Shown piece after piece: positions 33,409-42,874 of a stretch of DNA of 64,000 bases. Location of the stretch: positions 122,355-186,354 of the forward strand of contig CAUTNA010000001.1 of the NCBI GenBank assembly GCA_963540515.1. Reading direction: 5' to 3'. Numbering within the stretch: position 1 is the stretch's first letter; every line of letters begins with the position of its first letter. The stretch comes from JAFGMC01 sp963540515 (lineage in GTDB: Bacteria; Pseudomonadota; Alphaproteobacteria; Rs-D84). A program made the translations under genes and the position numbers. The notes beneath the pieces were generated by a model. The model was not told the origin of the DNA. It worked only from the letters and a program-made list of their open reading frames with translations, and did no database searches.

Positions 33409-34311
33409 ATGAAAAATCAAATAAAGAACTCTTTAGAAGAAGTTAATAATAAAAGTTTAATGGTTATTAATGGTGTTTCTGATGAGTCTGGTTTAGAGCA
33501 ATACATTAATAATATAAATAATTTTCCTATTCTTTCTCCTGATAAAGAATATGATCTTGCTACCAGATGGAAAAAAAATAAAGATTTAAATGCTGCTAAG
33601 ATATTAGTAGCAAGTCATTTAAGATTGGTAGTTTCAATTGCTTATAATTTCAAAAATTATGGTATTCCAATTTCTGATTTAATATCTAGTGGAAATTTAG
33701 GTTTAATGCAAGCATTGCAAAAATTTGAACCTGATAAAGGTTTTAGATTTTCTACTTATGCTATGTTTTGGATAAAAGCAGAAATTTATGAAAATGTTTT
33801 AAATAATTGGTCTATTGTAAAAATAGGTACTTCTGCTAATCAAAAAAAGATTTTTTTTAATCTATCAAAAGCAAAAAAAGCACTTGGTATAATGGATAAT
33901 AGGTTAAGTAATGATCAGACTAAACAAATTGCTAACTTTTTACAAGTTCCTGAGAAAGATATTATTAATATATCAACAAGAATTTTATCAAGAGATTTAT
34001 CGTTAAATACTCCTATTAATAATGATTCTGATTCTATGGAAAGGATTTCAAATCTTGTTGATAATAGGTATGATATCCAAAAGTCTTCAGAATTAGATAA
34101 TTTACGAAATAAAAGTTTGAGTATTTTAAAAGAAGAATTATTAAAATTACCAGAAAGGGATAGAGATATATTAAAGGCAAGAAGATTACAAGACCCTATT
34201 AGTACTTTAGAATCTCTATCAATTAAGTATGGAATTTCAAAAGAAAGAGTTCGACAGATAGAAGATAGAGCTTTTAATAAGATAAAAAAAATAATTCTGG
34301 AAAATTTATAA
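33409..34311 (+). CDS. rpoH: RpoH, RNA polymerase sigma-32 factor
   Basis: This is the heat-shock sigma factor. The 300 residues show region 2 (SHLRLVVSIAYNFKNYGIP, ISSGNLGLMQALQKFEPDKG, FRFSTYAMFWIKAEI), an RpoH-box-like QKKIFFNLSK, and region 4 with YGISKERVRQIEDRAFNKI. It is the only sigma factor in the window. It begins about 50 bases from the divergent YfgM-like gene and is followed 9 bases later by a porin-like gene. Confidence 0.93.
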   Translation: MKNQIKNSLEEVNNKSLMVINGVSDESGLEQYINNINNFPILSPDKEYDLATRWKKNKDLNAAKILVASHLRLVVSIAYNFKNYGIPISDLISSGNLGLMQALQKFEPDKGFRFSTYAMFWIKAEIYENVLNNWSIVKIGTSANQKKIFFNLSKAKKALGIMDNRLSNDQTKQIANFLQVPEKDIINISTRILSRDLSLNTPINNDSDSMERISNLVDNRYDIQKSSELDNLRNKSLSILKEELLKLPERDRDILKARRLQDPISTLESLSIKYGISKERVRQIEDRAFNKIKKIILENL

Positions 34312-34320
34312 AGTATCATA

Positions 34321-35298
34321 ATGATGAAGTTTATATTTTTATTATTGCTATTGTTTTATTCTCCATATAGTTATTCATCTAATAAATTTAATTTTAAGTT
34401 AAATGGATATTTAGATACAAATGTATTATTGTACCCAAATACTAAAAATTATATATTTTCAGACTTTTTTTTTAGAACTCAATTAGAATATAAAAATAAA
34501 TATGGAATATTTTATAGTATTGATGAATCTTCAATTTATGATAATAGATTTTCAAAAGATATTTTTGTTTTTTATAACTATAAAGATTTTGGACGTATTG
34601 AATTTGGATTAACTGATCCTGTTTCATATAAGTTAAGTTTAGATCTTCCTGATGTTAGTGGACTTAGTATAAATGATAATTTTATTTTATATAGAACTTT
34701 TAGTAAGAATGCTTTTTCTAATAATTTTTCAAATGGGTATAGGTATTCTCCAAGGATAAATTTAGTTTCCACAAATATAGGTTCTTACCAATATGGTGTA
34801 TCTTTATCATCATTAAGTGAAAAATATGATTATTCATTTGATATAGGTTTAAAATATAAAGATTATGAGAGTAAAACAAAAATATCTTTTTCTTCTGCAA
34901 TGTCTTTTATAGATTCTCCTAATAGGTTGAATACAGATATATTTCTTCCACCTGTTTATGCAGATTGGAGGTTGCAATTTTCTACAGGTTTTAATATTCA
35001 ATACAATAGCTTTATTCTAAATACAAATTTCAGAGGTGTTTATGATTATCAATCTTTGTCAAATTCAGATGGTATTAATTTAGCATTTGGTATAAGTTAT
35101 GATATTTTAAACTATACTTTTTCTATTTCAAATATTTCTTCTTTAGTTGGAATTTTTAAACCTTTTGAAGATTATTTTATTAATACAGATATTTTTTCAT
35201 TTAAATATAAATACAACAAAAATGTCCATTTCTGGACATCTTTTGGTATTTCTAATTCTATAGGTTTTATATATACAGGTATAAAATTTATCATATAA
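34321..35298 (+). CDS. Porin-like outer membrane beta-barrel protein
   Basis: The 325-residue protein has a signal peptide (FLLLLLFYSPYSYS) and then alternating hydrophobic and polar strands rich in Tyr and Phe. It ends TGIKFII, a fair match for a barrel-terminal strand. KLNGYLDTNVLLYP and FGRIEFGLTDP resemble the strand and loop pattern of alphaproteobacterial general porins. The specific solute is unknown. It is probably co-transcribed with rpoH. A second ATG lies one codon downstream. Confidence 0.65.
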   Translation: MMKFIFLLLLLFYSPYSYSSNKFNFKLNGYLDTNVLLYPNTKNYIFSDFFFRTQLEYKNKYGIFYSIDESSIYDNRFSKDIFVFYNYKDFGRIEFGLTDPVSYKLSLDLPDVSGLSINDNFILYRTFSKNAFSNNFSNGYRYSPRINLVSTNIGSYQYGVSLSSLSEKYDYSFDIGLKYKDYESKTKISFSSAMSFIDSPNRLNTDIFLPPVYADWRLQFSTGFNIQYNSFILNTNFRGVYDYQSLSNSDGINLAFGISYDILNYTFSISNISSLVGIFKPFEDYFINTDIFSFKYKYNKNVHFWTSFGISNSIGFIYTGIKFII

Positions 35299-35889
35299 CT
35301 ATACTAAACAAGAGAGAGTTGCAGTCATATTTTTTAACATAAACCAACCTATGCGATAATTTGTAGAATATACTGTTATCATGAATAAGGCTAATATAAT
35401 TACAACAAGTAATACATTTGATTTTTTACCTTTCATACAATAAAAAGATATATTATAGAACATAAATAATAAATAAATATCTACTATAATACTGATTGAC
35501 CAGATAGAAATACAATTAAAGGCTATTGCATTTAAAGCTAAAATTATAGGATAAATAAAAAATATAGATGCCAGACCTTTAATTGCTATTTCCCAATCTC
35601 TTTCTCCTCCTGTTATTTCTGATATTAACATTAATAATCCCCCAAAAACAAAAAGCAATGCTACTGCTAATACAGGAACGATTATGATTGCAGTAAATAC
35701 AGAACCAATTGTTATAGTTGCGCCACCAATTAATCGTAAGATAAGTACTAATATTCCACCACATAATCCATATAAAAAAGAACGTAACATTGATTCTTCA
35801 AGATTACCATCTGCAACTATTTTTGAAAAATGTTGTTTAGGATTTATTAAAATATTTAGTACACTTTTAAAGATGTTTTTTGACTTCAT
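35299..35889 (-). CDS. YIP1-like integral membrane protein
   Basis: The 196-residue protein begins with a short cytoplasmic stretch (FKSVLNILINPKQHFSKI), which resembles the start of YIP1-domain proteins, followed by about five membrane helices. The function of bacterial YIP1 proteins is not settled. It converges on the porin gene with adjoining stop codons and diverges from der. Confidence 0.6.
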   Translation of the reverse strand: MKSKNIFKSVLNILINPKQHFSKIVADGNLEESMLRSFLYGLCGGILVLILRLIGGATITIGSVFTAIIIVPVLAVALLFVFGGLLMLISEITGGERDWEIAIKGLASIFFIYPIILALNAIAFNCISIWSISIIVDIYLLFMFYNISFYCMKGKKSNVLLVVIILALFMITVYSTNYRIGWFMLKNMTATLSCLV

Positions 35890-35951
35890 ATCAGCTCCAG
35901 TTTACTTATGTTTATTTTTACTTTATAATTAAAAAAAATCAATGGAAAAAT

Positions 35952-37274
35952 ATGGAAAATATAGTAATAGTTGGTAGACCTAATACAGGAAAATCAACAT
36001 TGTTTAATGCTTTAACTGGTACAAGAGATGCAATTGTTCATGATCAACCAGGTGTTACAAGAGATGTAATTGAAGGTAGAATTTTAAATACAAACTGGAA
36101 AATTTTTGATACTGCTGGACTTGATAATAAAAAAGAAAATCTTCTATCAAAAGATATGACAGAAGCTTCTTTAAGAATTATCAAAAAATCAGATATTATT
36201 TTTTTTGTAGTTGATGGTAGAAGTGGATTATTATCAGAAGATATTGAATGGGCTAAATTAATAAGAAGATTAAGAAAGGCTGATGTTTTGTTAATTATAA
36301 ATAAATGTGAGTCAGTATCAAAATTAGATTATCTTGATGATTTTTATAAACTTGGATTTGGAAAACCAATTTTAATTTCAGCAGAACATAAAAAAGGTTT
36401 TGATAGCATTTATAATTTTTTAAGTAGATTTAATTTAAGACAATCTGAACTTTCTGAGGAATATAGATTAAAAATATCTATTGTTGGGCAACCCAATGTT
36501 GGAAAATCAAGTTTTGTTAATAAGGTCCTTGGAGAAAATAGACAATTAGTAAAAAATATACCAGGAGTTACAAGGGATTCTGTTAAGATTTCATCAAGTT
36601 TTTATGGAAGAAATATTATTATAACTGATACTGCAGGACTTAGGAAAAAATCAAATATAATAGATGACTTAGAATCAATATCTGCATCAAAAGCTATTTC
36701 TATAATATCTGATTCTGATATAGTAATTTTGATTGTTGATTCTACTAAAGATATAGAAAATCAATCATTAATTATAGCTTCCAGAATTTATAATGCTGGA
36801 AAAATTTTATGTATTGCTTTAAATAAATGGGATTTAATTGACGAAAAAGACAAAGAAACTAGACTTTTAAATTTAAAACATCAGTTCAAAAATTCATTTC
36901 ATCAGATATTAACTCCTTTAATATTACCTATATCAGCAGAAAAGGGTAGTGGAATTAAAAATTTATTTAAAAGAATTTATGAACTTTGGGATATTTCAAA
37001 TACAAGAGTCCCTACAAGTTTAATAAATAACATTGTTCAAAAATTGGTATTAGAAAAGCAACCACCATTGTCTCGTTTGAAAAGACCTATGAAAATAAAG
37101 TTTGCACATCAAACAGGTATTAAACCAATTAGAATAGAGATAAATATTAGTTCTGCTTCTGATATACCAGAATCTTATACGAGATATTTAAAAAAAGGGA
37201 TGTCGAAAAATTTAAATTGGGAACATATTCCTGTTTTTATAGATTATAAAAAATCAGATAATCCATATAATTAA
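35952..37274 (+). CDS. der: Der (EngA), tandem GTPase for 50S ribosome assembly
   Basis: Der is an essential GTPase for large-subunit assembly. The start at 35952 (MENIVIVGRPNTGKST) is chosen because earlier in-frame starts add non-homologous residues. The 440 residues contain two G domains, the first with GRPNTGKST and DTAGLD, the second with GQPNVGKSS, DTAGLRKKS and NKWD, followed by the KH-like C-terminal domain. A terminator overlaps its stop. Confidence 0.96.
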   Translation: MENIVIVGRPNTGKSTLFNALTGTRDAIVHDQPGVTRDVIEGRILNTNWKIFDTAGLDNKKENLLSKDMTEASLRIIKKSDIIFFVVDGRSGLLSEDIEWAKLIRRLRKADVLLIINKCESVSKLDYLDDFYKLGFGKPILISAEHKKGFDSIYNFLSRFNLRQSELSEEYRLKISIVGQPNVGKSSFVNKVLGENRQLVKNIPGVTRDSVKISSSFYGRNIIITDTAGLRKKSNIIDDLESISASKAISIISDSDIVILIVDSTKDIENQSLIIASRIYNAGKILCIALNKWDLIDEKDKETRLLNLKHQFKNSFHQILTPLILPISAEKGSGIKNLFKRIYELWDISNTRVPTSLINNIVQKLVLEKQPPLSRLKRPMKIKFAHQTGIKPIRIEINISSASDIPESYTRYLKKGMSKNLNWEHIPVFIDYKKSDNPYN

Positions 37275-37297
37275 AAAAACGGCTTTCGCCGTTTTTT
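37273..37297. terminator. Bidirectional terminator between der and the LpoB-like gene
   Basis: AAAAAACGGC and GCCGTTTTTT pair around TTTC. It starts at the der stop codon and its far edge touches the stop of the convergent lpoB-like gene. Confidence 0.85.
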
Positions 37298-38042
37298 ACC
37301 AATTAGGAGCATGATCTCCTTCTTTTATTATTGGTTCTTCATCTTCCCATACAGATAATCCTGTTTTTATATCTGTAAGAGTTAATTGTAAATAGTACTC
37401 AACTCGTGTATCTGTTGTAGAAAACCAACCAGATTTTAAACCTAGGTTTCTTTGCATCATTTTACCTGTTAGAGAAAAGTTTGGTGCAATAAGTGTTCCT
37501 TCTTTAGTTATTGTTTCTTTGTTATATTCTTTATTACTACGTAAATCGCGTACTTGATAAGTTGTCTCATCTTCAGATACATTTTTATCTTTTTTAACTT
37601 CTATATAATCTTTAGATTTTACTTTTAAATTTTTAGTTCTTTTATCTGAAATGGAGTGTGATGTCAATTCTGATTCTACAGGCATATATTCAGTTATGAC
37701 TGTTTTTTTATTTTTTAAGCTTGTTGTTATTTGTGCTTTACCTGAATTTATAATAGTTTTTCTTATTTTCTTTATAAGTATATCTGTATCAAATCTTTGC
37801 ATAGTATCATTTATAATAGAGCTTATAACTATTACTGGTTTATCGATTTTGTCAAAAGCACCACTTTCAAGCATACTTTTTGTCATTTTATCAGCAGTCT
37901 TTACCCAATCTCTATACTCAAGTTCCATTACTTCTTGCATATTATTAACTTCAGCTTTACTGTCTAAATCAATAGTTCTGGTTTCTCCACAAGCAAATAG
38001 AGACAAAGCACATAAACAATATAATATTTTATTTTTATTCAT
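37296..38042 (-). CDS. LpoB-like lipoprotein activator of a class A penicillin-binding protein
   Basis: LpoB is an outer-membrane lipoprotein that reaches through peptidoglycan to activate PBP1b. The start at 38042 follows AAAGGG and gives a lipobox LFACG. PVIVISSIINDTMQRFDTDI and the C-terminal QLTLTDIKTGLSVWEDEEPI fit the LpoB core. At 248 residues it is somewhat longer than E. coli LpoB because of a charged insert in the middle (about residues 115-165). It is the last gene of an operon with a COG3014-like lipoprotein and a VirD4-type ATPase. Confidence 0.75.
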   Translation of the reverse strand: MNKNKILYCLCALSLFACGETRTIDLDSKAEVNNMQEVMELEYRDWVKTADKMTKSMLESGAFDKIDKPVIVISSIINDTMQRFDTDILIKKIRKTIINSGKAQITTSLKNKKTVITEYMPVESELTSHSISDKRTKNLKVKSKDYIEVKKDKNVSEDETTYQVRDLRSNKEYNKETITKEGTLIAPNFSLTGKMMQRNLGLKSGWFSTTDTRVEYYLQLTLTDIKTGLSVWEDEEPIIKEGDHAPNW

Positions 38043-38059
38043 AAAATACCCTTTTATTT

Positions 38060-39259
38060 TCAAATTTTTGTTATTTTTATATTTCCATTCCTGATATAAA
38101 TCAGATGGTTTCCATTATAATCTAAATTAATACTATTTCTAGGACTTAATTTTAGAATATTGTTTTTATTTTTTTTAATTCTTAATAAATATATATTTTG
38201 TGGTAATGTAACCCAGCTTCTTGTTTCTGCATTTGTTGTTGCAACAGAATAAGCAAACCCTATTAATACACCAAGAGAACCTGTATTATCCTCTAATATA
38301 GATTGAAGAGTATTGTTAGCAATTATTTTTGTAATACTTCTTATTATATTATTTATTTCATATTCTTTAAATTCAGTCATAAACATAGAGTCAACATTTG
38401 CTAATAATTTTGAATTTTCTGGAATAAAGCATAATTTTGAATCTGAATTACATTCATAAAAGTTAGGTTTTGCTGAAACTACTGATATGATCCTTGTTTT
38501 GTCATTTAAAAACCATGGGAAATCTATTCTATTCTCTTCTAATCTAGGTGCAAATCCAGTTTCTATAATTAACCATGCTATATTTTTAGGGCTTTTATTT
38601 TGTTCTGCAAGTTTTAAATCTTCTTTTACAAAGTTATTATTTGGAACCATTCCAATAGTTCTACTTAAATATTGTCTTGCGTTCTCATTTTCTCCCTTAT
38701 TTAAAAAATACAAACCTGATATATAAGTCAATGCAGGGTTCATTATATCAAAGTAAGAATTCCATTTTGAAAATTCATTATTTATTTTTTCTGGAATTTG
38801 TTTTCTATTTCTGTTTAATAAGAGTTTTTTATATTCTTTAGACATCTTTTGTTGTCTAGCATACGATTGATTTATGATTACTCTTGTATTTTCTTCTCTT
38901 TTCCCAAATAAAGATCCTAATATTTGGTAATAAGATACAAAAAGAGTATCCATCATATAAGGTTTATATTCAGAGGAATTTTGACCAAATGTAATTTTTC
39001 CAATTTCTCCCAATAAATCAAAAGAAGTAATATTTATGTTTTTATTATTAAACTTTTCAAATAAAAAATCAGATTTTAAATAATCAGAATTTTGAAATGC
39101 GCTATCTGCCGATATTAATAAATCTAAATTATCATTAGATTTATTTTTTGATATTTTAGTAAAATTATTGTTTTGATATTGAATTCTTGTATTTGTTAAT
39201 TTTTCTGTATAGCCACAAGCAGAAATAAAAAATAATAAGATTAATTTAGATAATTTCAT
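38060..39259 (-). CDS. COG3014-like lipoprotein encoded beside LpoB
   Basis: The 399-residue protein has a lipoprotein signal (LLFFISACG), helical TPR-like stretches such as YISGLYFLNKGENENARQYL, and a C-terminal region with ETRSWVTLPQNIYLLRI. This plan and its place before an LpoB homologue match the poorly known COG3014 family, which often accompanies lpoB. No enzymatic motif is visible. Its start overlaps the stop of the VirD4-like gene as ATGA, implying coupled expression. Confidence 0.6.
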   Translation of the reverse strand: MKLSKLILLFFISACGYTEKLTNTRIQYQNNNFTKISKNKSNDNLDLLISADSAFQNSDYLKSDFLFEKFNNKNINITSFDLLGEIGKITFGQNSSEYKPYMMDTLFVSYYQILGSLFGKREENTRVIINQSYARQQKMSKEYKKLLLNRNRKQIPEKINNEFSKWNSYFDIMNPALTYISGLYFLNKGENENARQYLSRTIGMVPNNNFVKEDLKLAEQNKSPKNIAWLIIETGFAPRLEENRIDFPWFLNDKTRIISVVSAKPNFYECNSDSKLCFIPENSKLLANVDSMFMTEFKEYEINNIIRSITKIIANNTLQSILEDNTGSLGVLIGFAYSVATTNAETRSWVTLPQNIYLLRIKKNKNNILKLSPRNSINLDYNGNHLIYIRNGNIKITKI

Positions 39260-41448
39260 AAATTTTTAATTTCTCCAGTTGCAGGATTATATACTTTTGG
39301 GTTTCCTTTATATCCCATAATTTTATGGTGTTTAGGTATCAAAAATTCTGGTATTGGGGTACTCTCACCCATTTCCATAAATTTTTTTAACCTTTCATCT
39401 TGCCATGCTTGTTGATGATCTGCTTCTATTGGTCTGTTATAAAATCCTTGAAACATTACAATTTGTTTATCTTTAGATAATTTCATTATATCCATAGGTG
39501 TATAAAGAGGTTCTTCTGATTCGCTATCTTTTCCATTATCATCTGTTTTTATTTTTATTTGTGTTCCCATCATTTCTGAAAAAGTTTTTGCTGTATCTAA
39601 ATCATTCTGACGCAATATTATTTTTGCAGCAGTAGTTGATATTATTGTTTTTGATGCTGGTTCTCCATATCTTTCAGCTATTTGGTGTATGTCTTGTCCA
39701 ATTATTAAATATGATATTTTTTGTCCTCTTCCTAAATCTGGACCTTGTATAACAGCTTGTAGTTTTTGCATTTTAGGCATCTCATCTAATACAAATAATA
39801 CTGGGTAAGGTCCTAATTTTTGTCCATTGTGTATAGAGTTTGGTGTATTTGCAAGTAGATAGCTTGACATTAATTCTATAAAAATACCAGTGATTGGATT
39901 AAGTGCAGCAGCATCTACCATGTTAATAGATAAATAAACCGTTACAGGTTTGATTTTTCCATCTCTTGGATCTAAAAGTCCTCTCATATCTGTAAAATGA
40001 AAATCCGAATGACTTGTTCTATTTCTAACTGCTGCATTTCTAAATATTGCAAGTCCAACCATAAGTGTTGATATTATAGAACCTCTTTCTTTGTCAGGTG
40101 TATTTGCAAGTTGTGTTAGTTCTACAATTGCTCTATGAGAATAGGAAAAATGTTTAGCTTCATTTACTGAATCTGTAAGAATGTCTCCCATAGGATCTGC
40201 TTGTTGTACTGTAAAATCTCCTTGTTTTTTTCTGTCTTCTAATTCTTCAATCATTCTTAATTGGTTTGCATTTATCCAATCTAAAATCATAGCAAGTGAT
40301 GCTTCTCTTCCTACCCAAGAATCAGGAATATTATTCCATGTTCCTATATGAACATAATTGTCTATATTTAAATTGCCTTCTTGTAATAGTGCGTTTGCGG
40401 TATATGCATTTGGATCTATTGTCATAGATATATAGTAATCACTTAGTACTACAGCATCTTCTTTATCGAAAGTACCATTTTCTAATCTTGAATAAAAATA
40501 ATCATCAGCTTTTGCTCGTTCTATTTTTGATACTATAAATTGAATAAAACCAGCAAGTCCAGCTCTTGCTGTGTTTACCCAGTGAGGATCTGCATTTGCT
40601 CCTGCATCTTTAATTAATATATTACACATAGAATCAATATATAAATCTCTTTGATCTTGTTCAAAAGGAATATGATCAGGTGATAAAGGATTCCAGCTTG
40701 GATAATAAATTCCATTGTATGGATCATCTTGTCCTGCCCAATTCATTATAAATACAGGACCTATACTAGATCTATAACCAGAAGAAAGCTGTTTAAGTTC
40801 AGGTTTAGGATCATTTATAATTAATGATACTGAATTAGATTCAAATATAGTAGGGAGTACAACTCCTTGAGTTTTACCTGTTCCTGGAGGAGCAAGACAA
40901 AGTGTCGATAAACATTCATTCATCATTAGAGGTTTTTTCTTAAAATAACCCAAAACCATCATAAAACCTTTAAATAATCCCATTTTTTCAATATCTTCCT
41001 TAGAAGCTTTTTTTGATGATTTACTTGAAAATTTATCTCCACTATAAGGATTTAATCCTCCCATGAGAGTTTTGTCTGTAAGAATATAATATATAACTAT
41101 TGAAAACAGTGGAACTATACATTGAATATCAGTTCTAAGTAAGACTCTGGTTAACCAATCTGGAACTTCTGATAATACTGATAAACCAAAAGTATGAAGA
41201 AGGTTATAAAAATAAATATTTAACCACTTTATGGATGCTATACCTGTTCCATATCTCCAAATATGTTCTGCTGGAAAAGCTAAAATAAGTGCAAATGCAG
41301 ATAGTAACCATATTACAGATTTTGCACGCATTTCCCAAAATAAAGAAGCCATGGGTATTCTTTCATGTTCTTTGTATGCAGATGAACTAAAAAGTTTTAA
41401 ACCTTTTGAATCTTTATTTATTGATAAAATTCTAAATTTATTAGCCAT
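39256..41448 (-). CDS. VirD4/TraG-family type IV coupling ATPase
   Basis: Coupling proteins deliver protein or DNA substrates to a type IV secretion channel at the inner membrane. The 730-residue protein has an N-terminal region with three or four hydrophobic helices (about residues 44-125), Walker A APPGTGKT near 186-193, the TraG/VirD4 segment IINDPKPELKQ, and Walker B VLFVLDEM near 550-556, followed by the GQDIHQIAERYG motif. No relaxase or VirB-type gene is in the window, so whether it handles DNA or effectors is open. It is the first gene of the operon with the COG3014-like and LpoB-like lipoproteins. Confidence 0.85.
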   Translation of the reverse strand: MANKFRILSINKDSKGLKLFSSSAYKEHERIPMASLFWEMRAKSVIWLLSAFALILAFPAEHIWRYGTGIASIKWLNIYFYNLLHTFGLSVLSEVPDWLTRVLLRTDIQCIVPLFSIVIYYILTDKTLMGGLNPYSGDKFSSKSSKKASKEDIEKMGLFKGFMMVLGYFKKKPLMMNECLSTLCLAPPGTGKTQGVVLPTIFESNSVSLIINDPKPELKQLSSGYRSSIGPVFIMNWAGQDDPYNGIYYPSWNPLSPDHIPFEQDQRDLYIDSMCNILIKDAGANADPHWVNTARAGLAGFIQFIVSKIERAKADDYFYSRLENGTFDKEDAVVLSDYYISMTIDPNAYTANALLQEGNLNIDNYVHIGTWNNIPDSWVGREASLAMILDWINANQLRMIEELEDRKKQGDFTVQQADPMGDILTDSVNEAKHFSYSHRAIVELTQLANTPDKERGSIISTLMVGLAIFRNAAVRNRTSHSDFHFTDMRGLLDPRDGKIKPVTVYLSINMVDAAALNPITGIFIELMSSYLLANTPNSIHNGQKLGPYPVLFVLDEMPKMQKLQAVIQGPDLGRGQKISYLIIGQDIHQIAERYGEPASKTIISTTAAKIILRQNDLDTAKTFSEMMGTQIKIKTDDNGKDSESEEPLYTPMDIMKLSKDKQIVMFQGFYNRPIEADHQQAWQDERLKKFMEMGESTPIPEFLIPKHHKIMGYKGNPKVYNPATGEIKNL

Positions 41449-41489
41449 TTATGGTATAATACTATCATACTTATTTAAAATAATGAACA

Positions 41490-42146
41490 ATGAAAAAGTT
41501 ACCCAGATTATATTTACCTTTTGATATAGAAGAGGATTTTTTAATTCCTGCAAGTTTAGATAATACTCATTATTTATTAGATGTTATGAGAACAAACTCT
41601 TGTCTTGTTTTTAATAAAGAAAGTGAATTTTTAGCAACTTTAGTTGAAAAGAATAAGAAATATTATTTTTCTATTCTTGAAAAAACTACGCATCAAGATC
41701 CATCTAATGAAATAAATTTATATTTTGCTCCTGTAAAAAGAATAGACGAACTAGTAAATATTGCTACACAATTAGGTGTTAGTAGACTTTGTCCAGTGAT
41801 TACAGATAGAACTGTTATAAAAAACATAAATTTTGATAGATTAAAAAAAATATCTATAGAAGCATCAGAACAATCTGGTAGAAATAGTATTCCTTTAATA
41901 TTAGAAACAATTCCTTTTAGAAATTTAAATAAATCTAATTTATCTTATGCAGATGAAAGGAAACTTATATCTTCAGAAAAAAAACTGAATATAAATTCAA
42001 ATAATTTATTAATAGGACCAGAGGGAGGTTTTTCAGAAAATGAATTTTCTATTTTAGATAATTCTGGTGCAATTGGTTTCTCATTAGGAAAAACTATTTT
42101 ACGTTCGGAAATTGCAACAGCTGTTGCTATATCAAAATTTTTATGA
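41490..42146 (+). CDS. rsmE: RsmE, 16S rRNA (uracil-1498-N3)-methyltransferase
   Basis: RsmE is a SPOUT-class methyltransferase for U1498. The 218-residue protein has ATQLGVSRLCPVITDRT, IEASEQSGRN, the SAM-loop IGPEGGFSENE and the C-terminal SLGKTILRSEIA knot region. It overlaps the following pseudouridine synthase by 4 bases and is divergent from the VirD4-like gene (41 bases between). Confidence 0.92.
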   Translation: MKKLPRLYLPFDIEEDFLIPASLDNTHYLLDVMRTNSCLVFNKESEFLATLVEKNKKYYFSILEKTTHQDPSNEINLYFAPVKRIDELVNIATQLGVSRLCPVITDRTVIKNINFDRLKKISIEASEQSGRNSIPLILETIPFRNLNKSNLSYADERKLISSEKKLNINSNNLLIGPEGGFSENEFSILDNSGAIGFSLGKTILRSEIATAVAISKFL

Positions 42147-42844
42147 AAGAAAGAATCTCTAAATTTTTAGCGAATAATGGTGTTGTTTCTAGAAGATTTG
42201 CAGAGGAATTAATACTAAATAATAAAGTTTCTGTAAACGGAAAGATCTTATCAAATCCTATATTTTTTGTTGATGGAACTGAAGAAATAATCGTTAATGG
42301 GAAAAAAATAAAAAACAATACTTCTTTTGATGTATATAAATTTAATAAACCTATTAATGTTATGACAACAAGGAAAGATCCTTTAAATAGAAGGACAATT
42401 TATGATTTAATTCCTGAAGAATATAAGAATTTAAAATATATTGGAAGACTAGATTATAAAACAACAGGCTTATTATTACTTACGAATAATGGAGAAATAC
42501 TTAGAAAATTAACGCTTCCTTCTTCTAATATAAAAAGGGTTTATATAGCAGATATAGAATATAAAGATTTTAAAGGTTTAAATTTGGCAATAAATGGAGC
42601 AAGAATAAATGGAATAAAATACAGACCTATGAGAATAAAAGAAATTTCAAAAAATAGATTATCTGTTGAAATTTATGAAGGCAAAAAAAATGAAGTTAGA
42701 ATAGTTTTAGCTTCTTGTGGGTTAATTGTAAAAAAATTACATAGACTATCTTATGGAAATATCTTTCTTGATAATTTACCTGTTGGAGAAATCAGAAAAA
42801 TTGATAATAAAATAATTACTGAATTATTGACTAATTTAGTGTAG
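42143..42844 (+). CDS. rluB: RsuA/RluB-family pseudouridine synthase
   Basis: The protein (233 residues) has an N-terminal S4 RNA-binding domain (ISKFLANNGVVSRRFAEELI) and the catalytic motif IGRLDYKTTGLLLLTNNGE with its aspartate. KNEVRIVLASCGL near the C-terminus is also typical. RluB modifies U2605 of 23S rRNA; RsuA or RluE specificity cannot be excluded from sequence alone. It starts inside the rsmE stop (ATGA). Confidence 0.87.
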   Translation: MKERISKFLANNGVVSRRFAEELILNNKVSVNGKILSNPIFFVDGTEEIIVNGKKIKNNTSFDVYKFNKPINVMTTRKDPLNRRTIYDLIPEEYKNLKYIGRLDYKTTGLLLLTNNGEILRKLTLPSSNIKRVYIADIEYKDFKGLNLAINGARINGIKYRPMRIKEISKNRLSVEIYEGKKNEVRIVLASCGLIVKKLHRLSYGNIFLDNLPVGEIRKIDNKIITELLTNLV

Positions 42845-42874
42845 AATATCTTCGAGAAGGGAAGGGAGATTTTA

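Noticed and set aside
39256..41448. Calling the coupling ATPase IcmO/DotL or a conjugation-specific TraG
   Set aside because: The motifs support only the VirD4/TraG superfamily, and no relaxase, oriT or channel gene is present to decide.
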